64,000 bases of DNA, from positions 40,216,318-40,280,317 of the forward strand of contig CALNVZ010003426.1 in the NCBI GenBank assembly GCA_940671915.1, written 5' to 3'. Both the position numbers and the translations under genes were made by a program. Position 1 is the first letter of the stretch. The number at the start of each line of letters is the position of its first letter. Below, in pieces: positions 25,446 to 37,233 of the stretch. The stretch comes from Paracentrotus lividus. Taxonomy: Eukaryota > Echinodermata > Echinoidea > Camarodonta > Echinidae. The notes beneath the pieces were generated by a model. That model did not search any database. It was not told the origin of the DNA and saw only the letters and a program-made list of their open reading frames with translations.

Positions 25446-26021
25446 ATTAATTCGGGGGGATACCCGTGTTATGTACGTATAATATTTACGGCATTAATCA
25501 GTTGTAGATTCCAAAGATGATTGTTCTCATAGATTTTAAAATCGTTAAACCGAAACCTCATAATAGTGCATTTACAAAATGAACTAATATTCATCCATTT
25601 CACAATGAATACGTCTTTTTTCTTAAATACCTCTCGCACTAGCCTTGGTCACGCAACCCCATTTAGAGGGAACAAATTAAATAAGATAACCAGGCAAAGA
25701 AATATTCGGTCACGTGGTTATTAATGCCTCTCATTATACTCCAGCCATATCTCCAAGCCGACTGCAGAACGACAGATAATTTGGTCAGTCGGGTCTCGTT
25801 ATACCTTTTATATTCTTCTATCTAGAGTGACTGAAATTCGCGAATGCAGAAGTGTTATATACGAAAACTACTATTTGAATTTAAAAATATGAATGACTTT
25901 GTCTACCGAAATGGGGGAAAAGAAAATATAAAGCATCATTAACCTGTACAATTTACGCATAAACAGCTTTTTTACACATTTTTTTGGTAACAAGACGATA
26001 GTCAGCGATAGTAGCGGGAGA
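25446..26021. other. No recognisable gene
   Basis: Spacer without a supported feature. Confidence 0.5.
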
Positions 26022-26807
26022 CCGGGGATGAAAGTTACACGGGTCAGTTGTTACAGTTCTCAGTGTGCTAAGCTGGAACAAGAGAGGATGTGCTAACTGG
26101 CATCCTTCTACAGCCTACACATAGCTGTGATGAACTGCCGGTCATGAGGTTTCTCCGTTGTTTTATTAAAAAGTAAATCAACAAAAAACTTTTTTTTTTT
26201 ACAGTTCAAAGTAAATTTTTGACAAAAATTGAATTTTGTAATAGCCCAGGCGCGGAACCAAGAAAATCGAATTGAATGCATTTCGGGGGCCCAATTGTCC
26301 GGGGACAAAGAGCCGCTTTTGTTCCCAGACAATTGGGCCCCCGAAATGCATTCAATTCGATTTTCTTCGATCCGCGCCTGTAGCCCTTACAACTGAAGGC
26401 ACATGATGATAGTCTGGTATTGTAAATATAGTGCATGTATGTCACTAATATACCCCATGCCCTGTAATTCTGCCTAATGGCTGTGTTACAGTTGATTTTT
26501 GTGTGTAAAATCACCCATGGGGTAGGTTGTTACAACAACCTATCCCATGTCGATGTAACAACCTACCCTAATTACATTACATATGTCTCAATTTTCAGGT
26601 GTTAATATTTTTATGTTTCTATTATTCCTTTTGTATATTCTAGAGCTCTACTTGATCTATTGTTAACGATGCCAAGAAACTGGATGGTTGAAACAAAAGT
26701 ATGGTATAAGAGATTTGCACATTGTCAAATTACCCCGTATGTTTACATATTGTAACAATCCACCCCGTATGGTGTGACAACTTACCCCGTAGGGGTAGGT
26801 TGTTACA
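26022..26807. mobile_element. Iterated-word element, word GGGGTAGGTTGTTACA
   Basis: The word and variants occur at 26519 and 26792 on the plus strand and at about 26532, 26554, 26721, 26751 and 26773 on the minus strand. A diverged pair at 26022-26056 (GGGGATGAAAGTTACAC then GGGTCAGTTGTTACAG) looks like the left end. The word at 26519 and its inverse form a near-perfect hairpin to 26546. A separate hAT-like hairpin element (26247-26380) lies between. No coding frame is supported. The left boundary is less certain than the right. Confidence 0.6.
26247..26380. mobile_element. hAT-like hairpin MITE
   Basis: Two arms of about 62 bp, nearly identical in inverted orientation, surround a loop of about 8 nt. 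The ends read CAGGCGCGGA and TCCGCGCCTG, a CAG-start end typical of hAT-like elements. TAGCC flanks both sides (26242-26246 and 26381-26385). That is shorter than the 8 bp expected for hAT, so the class is tentative. It is a young-looking insertion inside an iterated-word element. Confidence 0.75.
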
Positions 26808-26853
26808 AAAAAAATGTCTTATTAATTAAGCAGTACTTAATTAGTGTGTACAT

Positions 26854-27195
26854 GTTTTCGAGTTTTATATGCCTCAGGTTTTAGCAAACATCAATAGGTC
26901 CTACCATAATAAAGCAGAAAATGTCTGTGGTATTCCTATGGTATTTTATGAAATGTGTCCTGTAGCGCATATTATATGTAATTCTCTGATGTCCTTAAGT
27001 GGTCATTCTTCATAATAGGTGGACAAATCCAAATACCTAATTAGAAGATACCATAGGGACTATAGACCACACAGGAAATAGGGTGAACTTATATAGAATC
27101 ACCTCTTATTTACTAGCCACGTTTACTCTAACTCTAGTCTGTTTACGTACAGTTTTCCGAGTTTTATATGCTCAGGTTTTAGCAAACATAATAGG
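26854..27195. repeat. Direct repeat pair, ~45 bp, ~298 bp apart
   Basis: A segment with the parts GAGTTTTATATGC, TCAGGTTTTAGCAAACAT and AATAGG occurs at 26854-26898 and again at 27152-27195 in the same orientation. The intervening DNA includes GGTATT words of the array to the right. It may be two units of a longer decayed tandem repeat. Confidence 0.7.
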
Positions 27196-28350
27196 CTAAC
27201 CCTTATTCATAAATATGTTCCTCTTGTGGTATTTCTATGGTATTAATAGTAATGTCTGTTGGTATTCTTATGTTGTATATCTGAACTCGATTCCTGTGTA
27301 ATATGACGCATATGGTACAGGATCATATATACCATTAGAATGTACCCTCATAAGCCGGGAAAACAGCACATTGTACACACAGGTGATACCATATAAAGAA
27401 ATAATGGAGGATTCCTTATATTCAGCAGTGGCTGTGGTATTTTGGCACAAAATACCATATGGTATGGTATTGCTGTAATGGTTTTGTTATGGCATCTAAA
27501 TGATTACTCTTTTCCATTATTATATTATTTGCTATTGTGTAATTTCTGTAACGATGGTTTTTCTGGCCACAATGATAAATCCCATATTTGTTTATTGTAT
27601 CTGTTATTTGTACTGTAACTGTTTTTTTGCGACTATGCACATGACACAATATTGTACATGAGTATCTGCTACGATATGGTTTCTGGCACAAAAGTAGGCT
27701 TATAATGTAGATTTCTAATTTGTGCCTGCTCACTTTCTTGTTATGTTTTTTTTGGGCTTGACTTAAAATACCAATATGTATAGTGGTTTGGTGAGTCTGT
27801 TTTATGGTTTTTTGTTGACGCACAAATACATATGTCATGTTGTTTCTTGCTGTATGGTACATTTTTTGGCACAAATACTGCATATGTAGGTTTTCTGGTG
27901 CTGATTTAAATGGTTTTTATTTTTGGCACAAGGATATTCACAGGCATGAGTAATGGTGTATTTGCATTGCTCATTGGTTTAATCTTGGCTTACAAAATAT
28001 CTCATATGTACTGCTCATATATGACTGTATGGTTGTTCTGGCATCATAATACGTATTATGTTTTAAATGATTAAGTAACATTGCTACTGTTTAGGTTTTT
28101 TTTGTGCCAAATTCGCATACTTGTGTGCTATTCTGCTATGTCTTTTTTTGGCTACTTAAATATTACATGATACGTTGTAGAATTGGTTTATATTGCATTG
28201 ATATATGGTTTGTTATTCGCATTCAAAATTTGCGATATGTTAATGGGTTTTGCTGTAAATGGTTTTTTGGCACAAATACATATGTATGGTATTTCCGAGC
28301 TGTATTTTGGTTATTATTATTTTTCTGGGACAAAATACCAACAAGTATAC
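26930..28350. repeat. Decayed palindromic-word array (left half)
   Basis: The word TTTTTGGCACAAATAC and variants recur, mostly on the plus strand, near 27434, 27678, 27862, 27920 and 28262. CTATGGTATT-type words lie among them. Copies are diverged and irregularly spaced. The word is the reverse complement of ATTTGTGCCAAAAAA, which dominates the fresher array at 30364-30775. A 153-residue minus-strand frame at 27422-27883 is only a translation of these repeats. Confidence 0.65.
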
Positions 28351-29149
28351 GATTCAGTAATCACCACATGTTTATCGGTATTCTAATTTCATTGTAAATA
28401 TTCAAAGTTATTTATTTGTTGGTGTTGAGCGCAGAAGCGACGAGCTTTTTAAAATTCTTGCTCATACTCATAAACATAATCATATTGTTTAATTGTCCAC
28501 TTCTGCTGATAATCCACCTAATTACTGCGTATAACAGAAAATACAATTAGCGTTAGAGCGTAGTGAAAAATCATTCTAGATGATTCAATGCTCGTTTTTA
28601 AAATCGCTCACGGTTAAGTAATTATAAATAATGTTCTCATGTATGACCACCTTGTCTGAATTTATGGTCATTTTTATAACGATACGGTACCGTGAAGAAA
28701 CAAAGAATTTAAAAGAAATTTTAAAGTGTTAATATATCATCATTCTATTTGTGAGCAAGAATGGGCATATTACAAAATTTATTCCAAATTTATATTTAGA
28801 AAATAAAACAACAAAATGTAGAGCTTGTAATCAAGTGGATATTTGTCTCCTTCACTGATATGCCATATTAAGCCAAATTGGGAGAGGATGTATAATTATA
28901 ATCTATCAGAATCGGCAAATAATAAGACATCCCCACAAAGCACGCCAATATCAATAATTTAGGTGGCCTATTATATCAAAAATTCACAACATTAGAATGA
29001 CCTGATTTCCCCTACCAATTTTGACCAAAAGGTGTACTAAAATATCACGGTTGTAACAAACTATAATAGGAATAATAATAGAATATAAGGGATCCATTTG
29101 AAGAATAATTTATTAGTTTATTAATTGGTACTCTGGTGTGAATATATTG
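28351..29149. other. No recognisable gene between the two arrays
   Basis: AT-rich. A GAAGCGACGAGC word near 28435 resembles the GCGAAGCGCGAGC word of the hAT-type MITE at 11957, but no ends are found here. Confidence 0.4.
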
Positions 29150-29653
29150 TTATGACAAGCGAAGCGTCTGAGCTCGAAAATTTTTGTCTAATTTTATTGA
29201 CCTTTGAACTTTGGTAGTCATTCATTATCCTTTTTTTCTGCTACATTCTGTGCACGGCTTTTCTGTCTTATTATATGTACATATGTTTGTTTTTCTAAGC
29301 TTTAAATCGAGGTGGAATCGATCCCATTTTAATTTGATTATCTTTAATGTTCAGCTGTGTTGAGTAGTTCGGTTATTATTCCTACATCACCATGTTAATG
29401 ATCTTCAGGACGGCAATTTACGTGGTAATGAACTGTGGGAAGCAAGATGGTGTGTGTTGGCTTCACACGGTACATACCCGCCTAACATTCGATGAAACAT
29501 GATAGTGAGGATTATGTGACTCCTTGAGTGCAACCCCGCTGCATCTTCTTCTGCTTCATCTCTCCTTCTCTCTATCGCTCCGGCTCAGAAAACAAAAATC
29601 GATGGGGGGGAGGGGAACTCGATCGTCCCCCGTCCACCGGGACGCCGCCAATA
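29150..29653. mobile_element. Possible diverged hAT-type MITE fragment
   Basis: A GCGAAGCGTCTGAGCTCGAAA word near 29158 and a right end with G and C runs followed by GGGACGCCGCCAAT near 29639 echo the layout of the 11957-12295 element. The left end is not identified and no target duplication is seen. Confidence 0.35.
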
Positions 29654-29879
29654 CCTACCGTTGTGTAGTATTGTCACGGGATATTTTTTTTTCTAAGGGA
29701 TAGTTTCTTACAGGAATTGACTAAGTGGTGTTTGACCTAGTCGACTTGATTAGACGAAATGGGAATTAATTAGACCAAATGGTAATTTGACGAACTGATT
29801 GAGGACAAACATCCAACAGGGATGAAACCAACGGGCATTAGTCAAAGTGGATTTATGGCAGTTTACTGCTGAAGTTGGG

Positions 29880-30363
29880 TAGTCGTATGGTATTCCTGTG
29901 GTACTTCGTGTGGTACTATGGTAATTAGCTCATTTGCATACAATGTTTTTGTATGCACAAATCAGTACTTTGTGAAGCTTACCTCATTAACTAGTAATTG
30001 CCTGCATATTAATATTTTTCTTTTAGGGAAATATTTTCCTAAACGCAAAGTAACATCAAGAGCGATAGTTTTGACATTTGCATTATTATCAAGAATATAG
30101 AAAATAACTACTGTGACCAAAAATATTTTTGCTAAATAGTGGTATATATACCAGTGTATGGTATCCTTGGGTGTCTAGCGCAGTCCTGTGGTAACGGCGT
30201 GTGCATCTCTGAATTAACGGCGTGTGGTGTTCCGGTCGCAACGGTATGTCATAATCCTGGTAAGTGTGTGCGGTATTGATGTGTGGTACTAGTTTGGGAT
30301 AATGCTATTAAGTATTTTTTGCTGTATGGTACACCTGTATGGTATTTTTTGTGGTACTTGTGC
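29880..30363. repeat. Decayed GGTATT/GGTAC word array
   Basis: Scattered words such as GTATGGTATTCCTGTGGTAC (near 29885) and TGTATGGTATCC (near 30155) belong to the same family as the array that follows. Copies are too diverged to set a period. Confidence 0.5.
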
Positions 30364-30775
30364 TAAAATACCATAGGAAATCCTGTGGTATTTGTGCCAA
30401 AAAAACATACGAAATCCTGTGGTATTTGTGCCAAAAAACCATAGGAAATCCTATGGTATTTTGGCTGTATAGTACTTCTGTATGGTATTTTGTGTGGTAT
30501 TTGTGCCAAAAAACCATAGGAAATCCTATGGTATTTTGGCTGTATGGTACTTCTGTATGGTATTTTGTGTGGTATTTGTGCCAAAAAACCATAGGAAATC
30601 CTATGGTATTTTGGCTGTATGGTACTTCTGTATGGTATTTTGTGTGGTATTTGTGCCAAAAAAACATAGGAAATCCTATGGTATTTTGGCTGTATGATAC
30701 TGCTGTATGGTATTTTGTGTGGTATTTGTGCAAAAAAAACCCATAGGAAAATCCTGTGGTATTTTGTATGGTACC
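30364..30775. repeat. 75-bp tandem array of a palindromic unit
   Basis: Four to five copies with a 75-bp period start with CCATAGGAAATCCTATGG, itself a near-palindrome, at 30439, 30514, 30589 and 30664, with a last one near 30741. Each unit then carries TATTTTGGCTGTATGGTAC and GTGGTATTTGTGCCAAAAAA. Units differ by only one or two bases, so the array is recent. Because 75 is divisible by three, open frames of 135 and 160 residues appear on the two strands. These are artefacts of the period. Confidence 0.9.
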
Positions 30776-30795
30776 GTTGTGTGGTACCACACGAT

Positions 30796-31013
30796 ATTTT
30801 TGTAAGGGTAACTACAGACCCAAGATGGAATGTGTGAGTTCTTTCTTTAGAATAATTATCTGGCTCAAAATGTGAATTTTGTAACTTCCATCCCCGTCTC
30901 CCCTACTGAGCAGTCCTCTTTTACTGGAAAAGTTTATTTTGGAAGTTTTTGTCTTGTTTAAAAAAGGTCGAATGCGGATATTATTTGTTGAATTATTATC
31001 ATCATCATCATTT
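30796..31013. other. Short spacer
   Basis: Unremarkable spacer between the 75-bp array and the ATT tract. Confidence 0.4.
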
Positions 31014-31281
<268 letters not shown>

Positions 31282-31282
<1 letters not shown>

Positions 31283-32712
31283 GGTTTTCCCGGCCAATTT
31301 CATACATTTACCATCCGTTTTCATATCATGTGTATTCAAATTCGTGTGTTTGGTGCGGCAGACTGACAATAAGTCAGACAATTTCGTGTTCATGCTCTCA
31401 AAATCATTTTTAGGCACACAAATTAATGCTTTCGGAGTTCAAATTCGGATATAATCATTCAATTTCATTATTAATGCATTCACATTAGTGTGATGGCAGG
31501 ATAAGCTCTTTAAAAACACTTTCAATTTCGTTTTCAAGCGATCGATTTCCATGATTCAGCATCCAAATCCGTTATACATGATTGTACACGTATTTATGAT
31601 AAGGAGTAGGTAATCTTGACCTTTTTATCAGTAATTGTGGTTTTATCATTATTGTGATTATCGTCTTCGTTTTTAATTTCAACACCTCTCTTTTACTCCA
31701 AAGTCATTTGATAAAAAATATAGGTTTTCCCGGCCAATTTCATACATTTATCATCCGTTTTCATTTAATGTGTATTCAAAATCGTGTGTGTGATGCCACA
31801 GACTGACTTCAAACAAACAATTTCGTGTTCATGCTCCCAAATTCGTTTTTAGGCACACAAAGTAATGGTTGCAAAATTCAAATTCGGAAATAGGCATTTA
31901 ATTTCATTATTTGTGCATTCAAATTAGTGCGAATTGCAGTGTACGGAATGAAATGTCGACAGGATAAAAACGAATTTGAATAGCCATTGCCGAATGTATA
32001 TGGTTATTATTTGAAGTAGAATGCGTAAATACGAAATCAATCACAACAATCGTTAACTTTGATGATTGAATACGATTTTGACTGGCAACATTTCGATGCA
32101 TCAGCGTTTTTTCCGAAAATGAATACCTCTAATATGGAATTGATTGACAAAACAATGAACTTGAACGGGAAAACCTATATAAATCATCGCCATTACTAGT
32201 GCATTGCATTTGTGAACATCAATTTCCATTATCATGATTCTTATGTTTAAGTGTCTTCATTGTCAATCTTTATTTTCATCGTTATAATCGCATTTTTTTT
32301 TATGGGCTTCATTTTACATCTTTGTTCACAACAAGGCATGATTATTATAAACTTTTTTAATTAGCGATATGTTCTGACATTCAATTAAAAATACTGCATG
32401 AGCAATGTAAATTTCAATTGGTACTTTACATGTTTAATTTGAATGCTTCTATCATGAACTTGTTTGTCTATACACGAATTTGAATATACGGAATGAGAGG
32501 GCACACGAATTTGAATAAACATTGCCGAAAAAATATGTTTATTATGTGAACTAGAATGCACAAATACGAAATCGGTCACCATAATCGTTAATTTTGATGA
32601 CTGAATACGATTTTGAATGAACATATTTCTATGCATCAGCGTATTTTTACGAAAATGAATGTCTCTAACATGAAATTGACTGACAAAACAATGAAATGGA
32701 CCGGGAAAACCT
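31282..32712. mobile_element. MITE with AGGTTTTCCCGG ends, outer copy
   Basis: The left end AGGTTTTCCCGGCCAATTT at 31282 is matched by an inverted GGACCGGGAAAACCT ending at 32712. A complete copy of the same family lies inside at 31732-32176. Without it the outer copy is about 986 bp. Both copies share internal parts, for example TTTTTAGGCACACAAA and ACGAATTTGAATA. Its flanks are ATT microsatellite on both sides, with TA as a likely target. No coding frame is supported. Confidence 0.8.
31732..32176. mobile_element. MITE with AGGTTTTCCCGG ends, nested copy
   Basis: It starts TAGGTTTTCCCGGCCAATTT and ends CGGGAAAACCTA, flanked by TA on both sides. Length is 445 bp. It is parallel in sequence to the outer copy, with many inverted ATTCAAATTCG/CGAATTTGAAT parts, so much of the element can fold on itself. 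It inserted into an older member of its own family. Confidence 0.8.
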
Positions 32713-32713
32713 A

Positions 32714-32782
32714 TATTATTATTATTGCTATTATTATTACTATTATTATTATTATTACCATTATCATCATCATCATTATTAT
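32714..32782. repeat. (ATT)n/(ATC)n microsatellite
   Basis: Imperfect ATT and ATC trinucleotides directly follow the right end of the outer MITE, mirroring the ATT tract on its left. Confidence 0.9.
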
Positions 32783-34849
32783 ATTTTTGTTAATAGTAGG
32801 TGGGCATTATACATGTCTTTTATCTTAAAACCTTCTTTTATCCGGAACTATTTCAAGTGGTACGCTTATTAATTGTTTATCATTATCACTTCTTTTTCAT
32901 TAATATCACATCTTAATATTGCTGCCGCTACGTGTAGAAGATCGAGAACTGCCGTAAATCGTAAGCGGCTGGTGGAAATGAATAGGAAGCGATCACTTAA
33001 CATTTATAAATAAAGATATTGACATCGACAGGAGCCTTTTACAAGAGCTCTTCACATGACATGCAAGTAAGAAAATGCATAGATGTTACCATTTAGCGAT
33101 CAATCTTGAATTTTCGATTGATTTTAGCAGGTGCAAACTCTCACAATTTGCCCCCCTTTAAAATGCAGGGCGAGAAATATTGTTTTCAAGCGAACATTAA
33201 GGCTTTTCAGTAATATAGATGTATTTGATAAGATCCATGACATTCACATAATTCTTCTTCTTTAACATAGTCCAATGCAGGGTGGTTCTTTTCCCCACCT
33301 CATGCATATTGAGTCTGAAGATGTATTCCACATTTAAGATTTATTAAACAGGGCTATATTTCGCGTTGTAGTATCTCATTTTGCCACTTACCTTCATACA
33401 GCTATTGTAATGAATGAAATTATACAACAGTAGAAAGTAAAATATTAAATAAAATGCTGTATGACAACTGCTGGCTAAAAAAATAAAAATAAGTCGCCAC
33501 AATTTATATTTTTATTTCATGTGCTTCTTAAACTAGATATTCCAATATTGTCAACGATTCCAATGTCGACACATGTACATTATAACGAGGGTAAATACTG
33601 CGTTAAAAGAAGAGCTATCAATGACATTCAGTATAGAAAACTTGCCTCTCCTGGCCTGCCATTGTTTTTGTTGTTTTATGTTTTGAAGCGACATTTTACA
33701 TTACTATATATCAAAGGTATCGGAAATGTGTATTTATTTTCCCTTGATCAATTTGTTTTCCTGTTAAGGACTTCAGCCTCTTCCCATGATCATTTTTTTA
33801 CCTATTGAGGAACAAATCATAAGTAGATATCTTAACTCGTGACACAGTAAGAACCGCTACCTCAGCATAAAGCGGCTTCAAGGCTATGGCTTGTATTGTC
33901 TGCGCTGCGTCTGCAATTTACTTCAGAATTGTGGCAGAAATATGAATCAAATTACTAATAATTGTTATGAAAGATGTCGTCCTAGAAATTTGGCACGTAC
34001 TGAATCATAGAAACGACTTAAGAAATGATGAAAGACAACATTATGACAAATGATCAATCAATCTTCCTGTACCTCGTAACACGTGCTAGATACATTACTT
34101 TTAGAGAGCTGCGTGGATTTTGTGTTTTGATAGTTGGATGTGACTACTTAGTTGTATTTTAATGAATAAGCTTTATAACAAAACAAAGTGCCTTGTATGA
34201 AATTTATATTTATATTTTGCATTCGATTTATAGCATTTCAGAGTAAGAACTCAAGAAGCAAATTGCCATGTCTCGATTGTACGATAGTATTGTCGTCACT
34301 GAAACATACGTTGTAGTCGTTAGATCAAAGCAAGAATAATGCACTACTTAATGTGATTTAAATTCCTGAACCGCATAATGACATTGGAACGAACAACCAC
34401 TATTCTAGTTTTATTAATGAAAGTTGTGTTTTTGCCATCAAATTTGTTTCCAAAATGTCAAAATATTTGTAAAATTCATTTTCATTTCCCGATGACATAT
34501 TCAAGTGTAATTCTGTTTGACGTGGCTCAGCAATTATGTCTTCGCATGGTGTTTTGTTTCCTGTTCATTACTGTGAAAACATTGTTTAAAGTGCATTTAA
34601 GTGGAAAATATCGTGCTATTTTCTTTGCAAGTTCATTTTATTTGCGTTAAGACCTTTATTATGGGCAAGCTTAAATTTAAGTTTGATTGACTGTTAAATA
34701 TCTTTTTTCTTCTCTTGTACCTGACTACAAAGAAGGCGATATCATGATTATAAATACGCACCTAGGGGAATCCAGATGGAAATGTTTTAAAGAGAATTTA
34801 TATAGTTATTGGGAGAAATGTTTGTCTTTAATTCAATAACATAATAATT
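32783..34849. other. No recognisable gene
   Basis: About 2 kb of AT-rich sequence. Plus-strand frames of 95 residues (33521) and 90 residues (34378) are hydrophobic and Phe-rich, with no domain that I recognise. Both look like chance. Confidence 0.45.
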
Positions 34850-34915
34850 GGGTTTCGAACCCTCATTTTTGCTACGAGGACTCTATCGATCTACATACTG
34901 AGCGATCACGATCCC
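34850..34915 (-). repeat. tRNA-derived SINE head
   Basis: The reverse strand starts GGGATCGTGATCGCTCAGT, an A-box-like stretch, and reaches GGGTTCGAAACCC, a B-box word, about 48 nt later. The ends do not pair as an acceptor stem, so it is not an intact tRNA. A SINE promoter head or tRNA relic fits. No second copy is seen in the window. Confidence 0.45.
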
Positions 34916-35165
34916 TGATTTTCAATTATCAGAAACACGTTGAGAGGGTTTAAGTATACAGTATAACAAAATTTTGTTTTGTTTTGTTGTGTTTTACTGA
35001 TGCTTACATTGTCAAACAAACAACAACGAAACCGCAAAAATCAAACGTGGTATTTATCAAGTAGTTTAACGAATGAATTTTCAACATGAATAGCGACGAT
35101 TTCCATACATCTATATTTTTTTTTTTACAAAAAACAACTTTTTAAAAAAATAATATGTATAAAGT
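34916..35165. other. Short spacer
   Basis: AT-rich; contains a GTTTT repeat near 34975 and A/T runs. Confidence 0.4.
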
Positions 35166-35388
35166 GCATCCCAAAATTATACCTGTACTTTTATGGATGA
35201 CTAAGCACTCGAGTTCGTAAAAAAAAATTGTCCCAAGTTTTGTCAGAAGCAACCGTGGCGCATGACTTGAAATATGAAAATGCGAGGGCTGCTTTTACCC
35301 AAACTTGGTACAAACCAGTTTCTACCCTTGTTTTTTAAAGCCCGAGTGCTCAGTCATTCGTCACAACTCAGGTATAAGTTGGGTATCA
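35166..35388. mobile_element. Imperfect ~220-bp MITE
   Basis: The left end (starting CATCCCAAAATTATACCTG and reaching GACTAAGCACTCGAG) is repeated inverted at the right end, ending near AGTTGGGTATC at 35388. The inverted match is about 50 bp and moderately diverged. A second inverted pair lies nearer the centre (CCCAAGTTTTGTC and CCCAAACTTGGTAC). It is non-coding, and the family is not assigned. Confidence 0.6.
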
Positions 35389-37053
35389 TTGAAAACAAAA
35401 TTGGTTACTCTTAACTATAAAATGAATATCAAGGTCACATAAGCTATAAAATTTTAATATGATGCTCTCAAAGCTGGGTTTACTTTTTTTCTGGATGGTT
35501 AGCAACCTTGTGCAAAGAATGTCTCGACGAAGAATAATTATTGTAATAGCTTTAGTCGTAGAGTAAAAGCCCGTCAATCATCTTCACATTGACACTGTAT
35601 CAGGCGTGTGAATATTTAGTGTCACCAGCAGTCGTGTTTGGACAACAATTCCAAATTGATAGAAGAGACCAAAATATACTTATGGATCGTAAGGAAGCGC
35701 AGAAACAACTCCTTCTATCGTGTCTATCCTACGACCACTTGCATGCATTTAATTATTAAAGTATTCTTCACTGTCTCTAAAAGCTCGACGCCTATCTCCA
35801 GATAAGTCATTACATCGATTACATGAGCATAATATCTTTATTTCTTTCTTTCTCTCTCTCTCTATCTCTCTCCCTCTCTCTCTCTCTATCTATAAATACC
35901 CCCTAACTATATGTATACTATTTCACTGACGCCAGTCAAACGAACATACTCCTTTTCATCCACCGACAACTTTCTTTCCTGCTTCTTGTATGAGACGATA
36001 CTCAAGTTGCTAGGTAATTGAAACTTTCATGAATTTATCATTTTGTGGGCGTGGTCTCATGCCTCCGGCAAACAGCCGAGACGGTTTCCAGACCATCACC
36101 AGACGGAATAAGATATTACATTGCTGTGAATGGCATGTTAATGGTTGGTTTAAAGTCGATTGAATGTGTTTGTTTCTCGATGTGACTGAAGAAAGTATGA
36201 GTTATTAATAGCGTAATGCTTCACAGAGAAAATGAACCCAGCTGAAGACTTTGGGAGCATTACCATCTGCTGGCCGAATTGTGACACTTTTAAAGTTCAC
36301 AACACTTTTCACTTCTTACACAGTTACAGGGGTTTTTGACAGCATAACGAGCATACCATAAAATAAAGAATACACGGCATATAAATATCTGAATAGCTAA
36401 GATTAAGGCACTTGTCGTAGGAGTTAATGTGACATCTAGATGGTTTCGGAAACATTATATATACATATTCTGAAGAGTACATAATAATGACGTCATATTT
36501 ATTTCACACGAATTTCCGGTGATATAGAAATATGAATGTTTAATGCCAAATACATTCATTATGCATTTTGTTTCTGACAACATTTAAAGTTTAGGGCAGG
36601 CTTCCGACTGCTAAACATATTTGTCGAATTCTTTTTGTTCAAGGTCTTGGCGGTCGCTGGAGCAAAGTTGATTAAATGTGCTTGAAATTATGCTTTAATT
36701 TCTTTTTTTTACCTTACACCTCCCTCATCAAAATAATTTTTGCAAAATTTTACATTTTACATAATTAAATTCTATTTTAAAGGTGTATGATATAAATTTT
36801 TCAAATGATCTGAATGAGATCTTATATTAGACGCTATTTGCTCTAGGTAAAGCATTAAACGTATACTCCACTGATGATCGACAGGTCATTCCAAGCGGTG
36901 TAATTTATTTCCTGCTGTCGTCCGTCTCTTTTATGAAACCGGGGTAGGCTACTTCTCAGCGCATGTTGTTGATTGAAGATTTTATGGTGTGGCCATAATT
37001 CCTACTTTCAGTAATAGTTTGGTTAAATTGGTATTGTTGATTTCTTCAGAGTG
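35389..37053. other. No recognisable gene
   Basis: About 1.7 kb; a (CT)n microsatellite lies at about 35836-35890. It is otherwise plain AT-rich sequence up to the target site of the LTR element. Confidence 0.5.
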
Positions 37054-37058
37054 AGCAA

Positions 37059-37233
37059 TGTTGCGATATACTATTCGCTATGTCATTATACTACTAGCGG
37101 ATACCATAGCTATATCGCATATCAGATGTAAATAGTATTCTAGCTTCAGGTTGAGAATAAACATGTCGTAATCGCAATCATCTTTGTGAAGACCTCATCA
37201 TTGCCAGCCACGCCAGCCACGCATATACTAACA
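37059..37233 (+). repeat. 5' LTR
   Basis: 175 bp with TGTT at the start and AACA at the end. It matches the 3' copy exactly over the first 150 bp or so. The primer-binding site follows directly. Confidence 0.85.

Noticed and set aside
26206-26514. 102-residue minus-strand frame
   Set aside because: It crosses a hairpin MITE and its two arms; the frame is not conserved in structure or domain.
27422-27883. 153-residue minus-strand frame
   Set aside because: Lies entirely in the decayed GGCACAAATAC word array, with no domain and irregular repeats.
30308-30790. 160-residue and 135-residue repeat-protein-like frames on opposite strands
   Set aside because: A 75-bp period without stops gives mirror-image frames; nothing favours either strand.
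34850-34915. Functional tRNA gene on the minus strand
   Set aside because: A- and B-box-like words are present but the ends do not pair and the length is short; a SINE head fits better.
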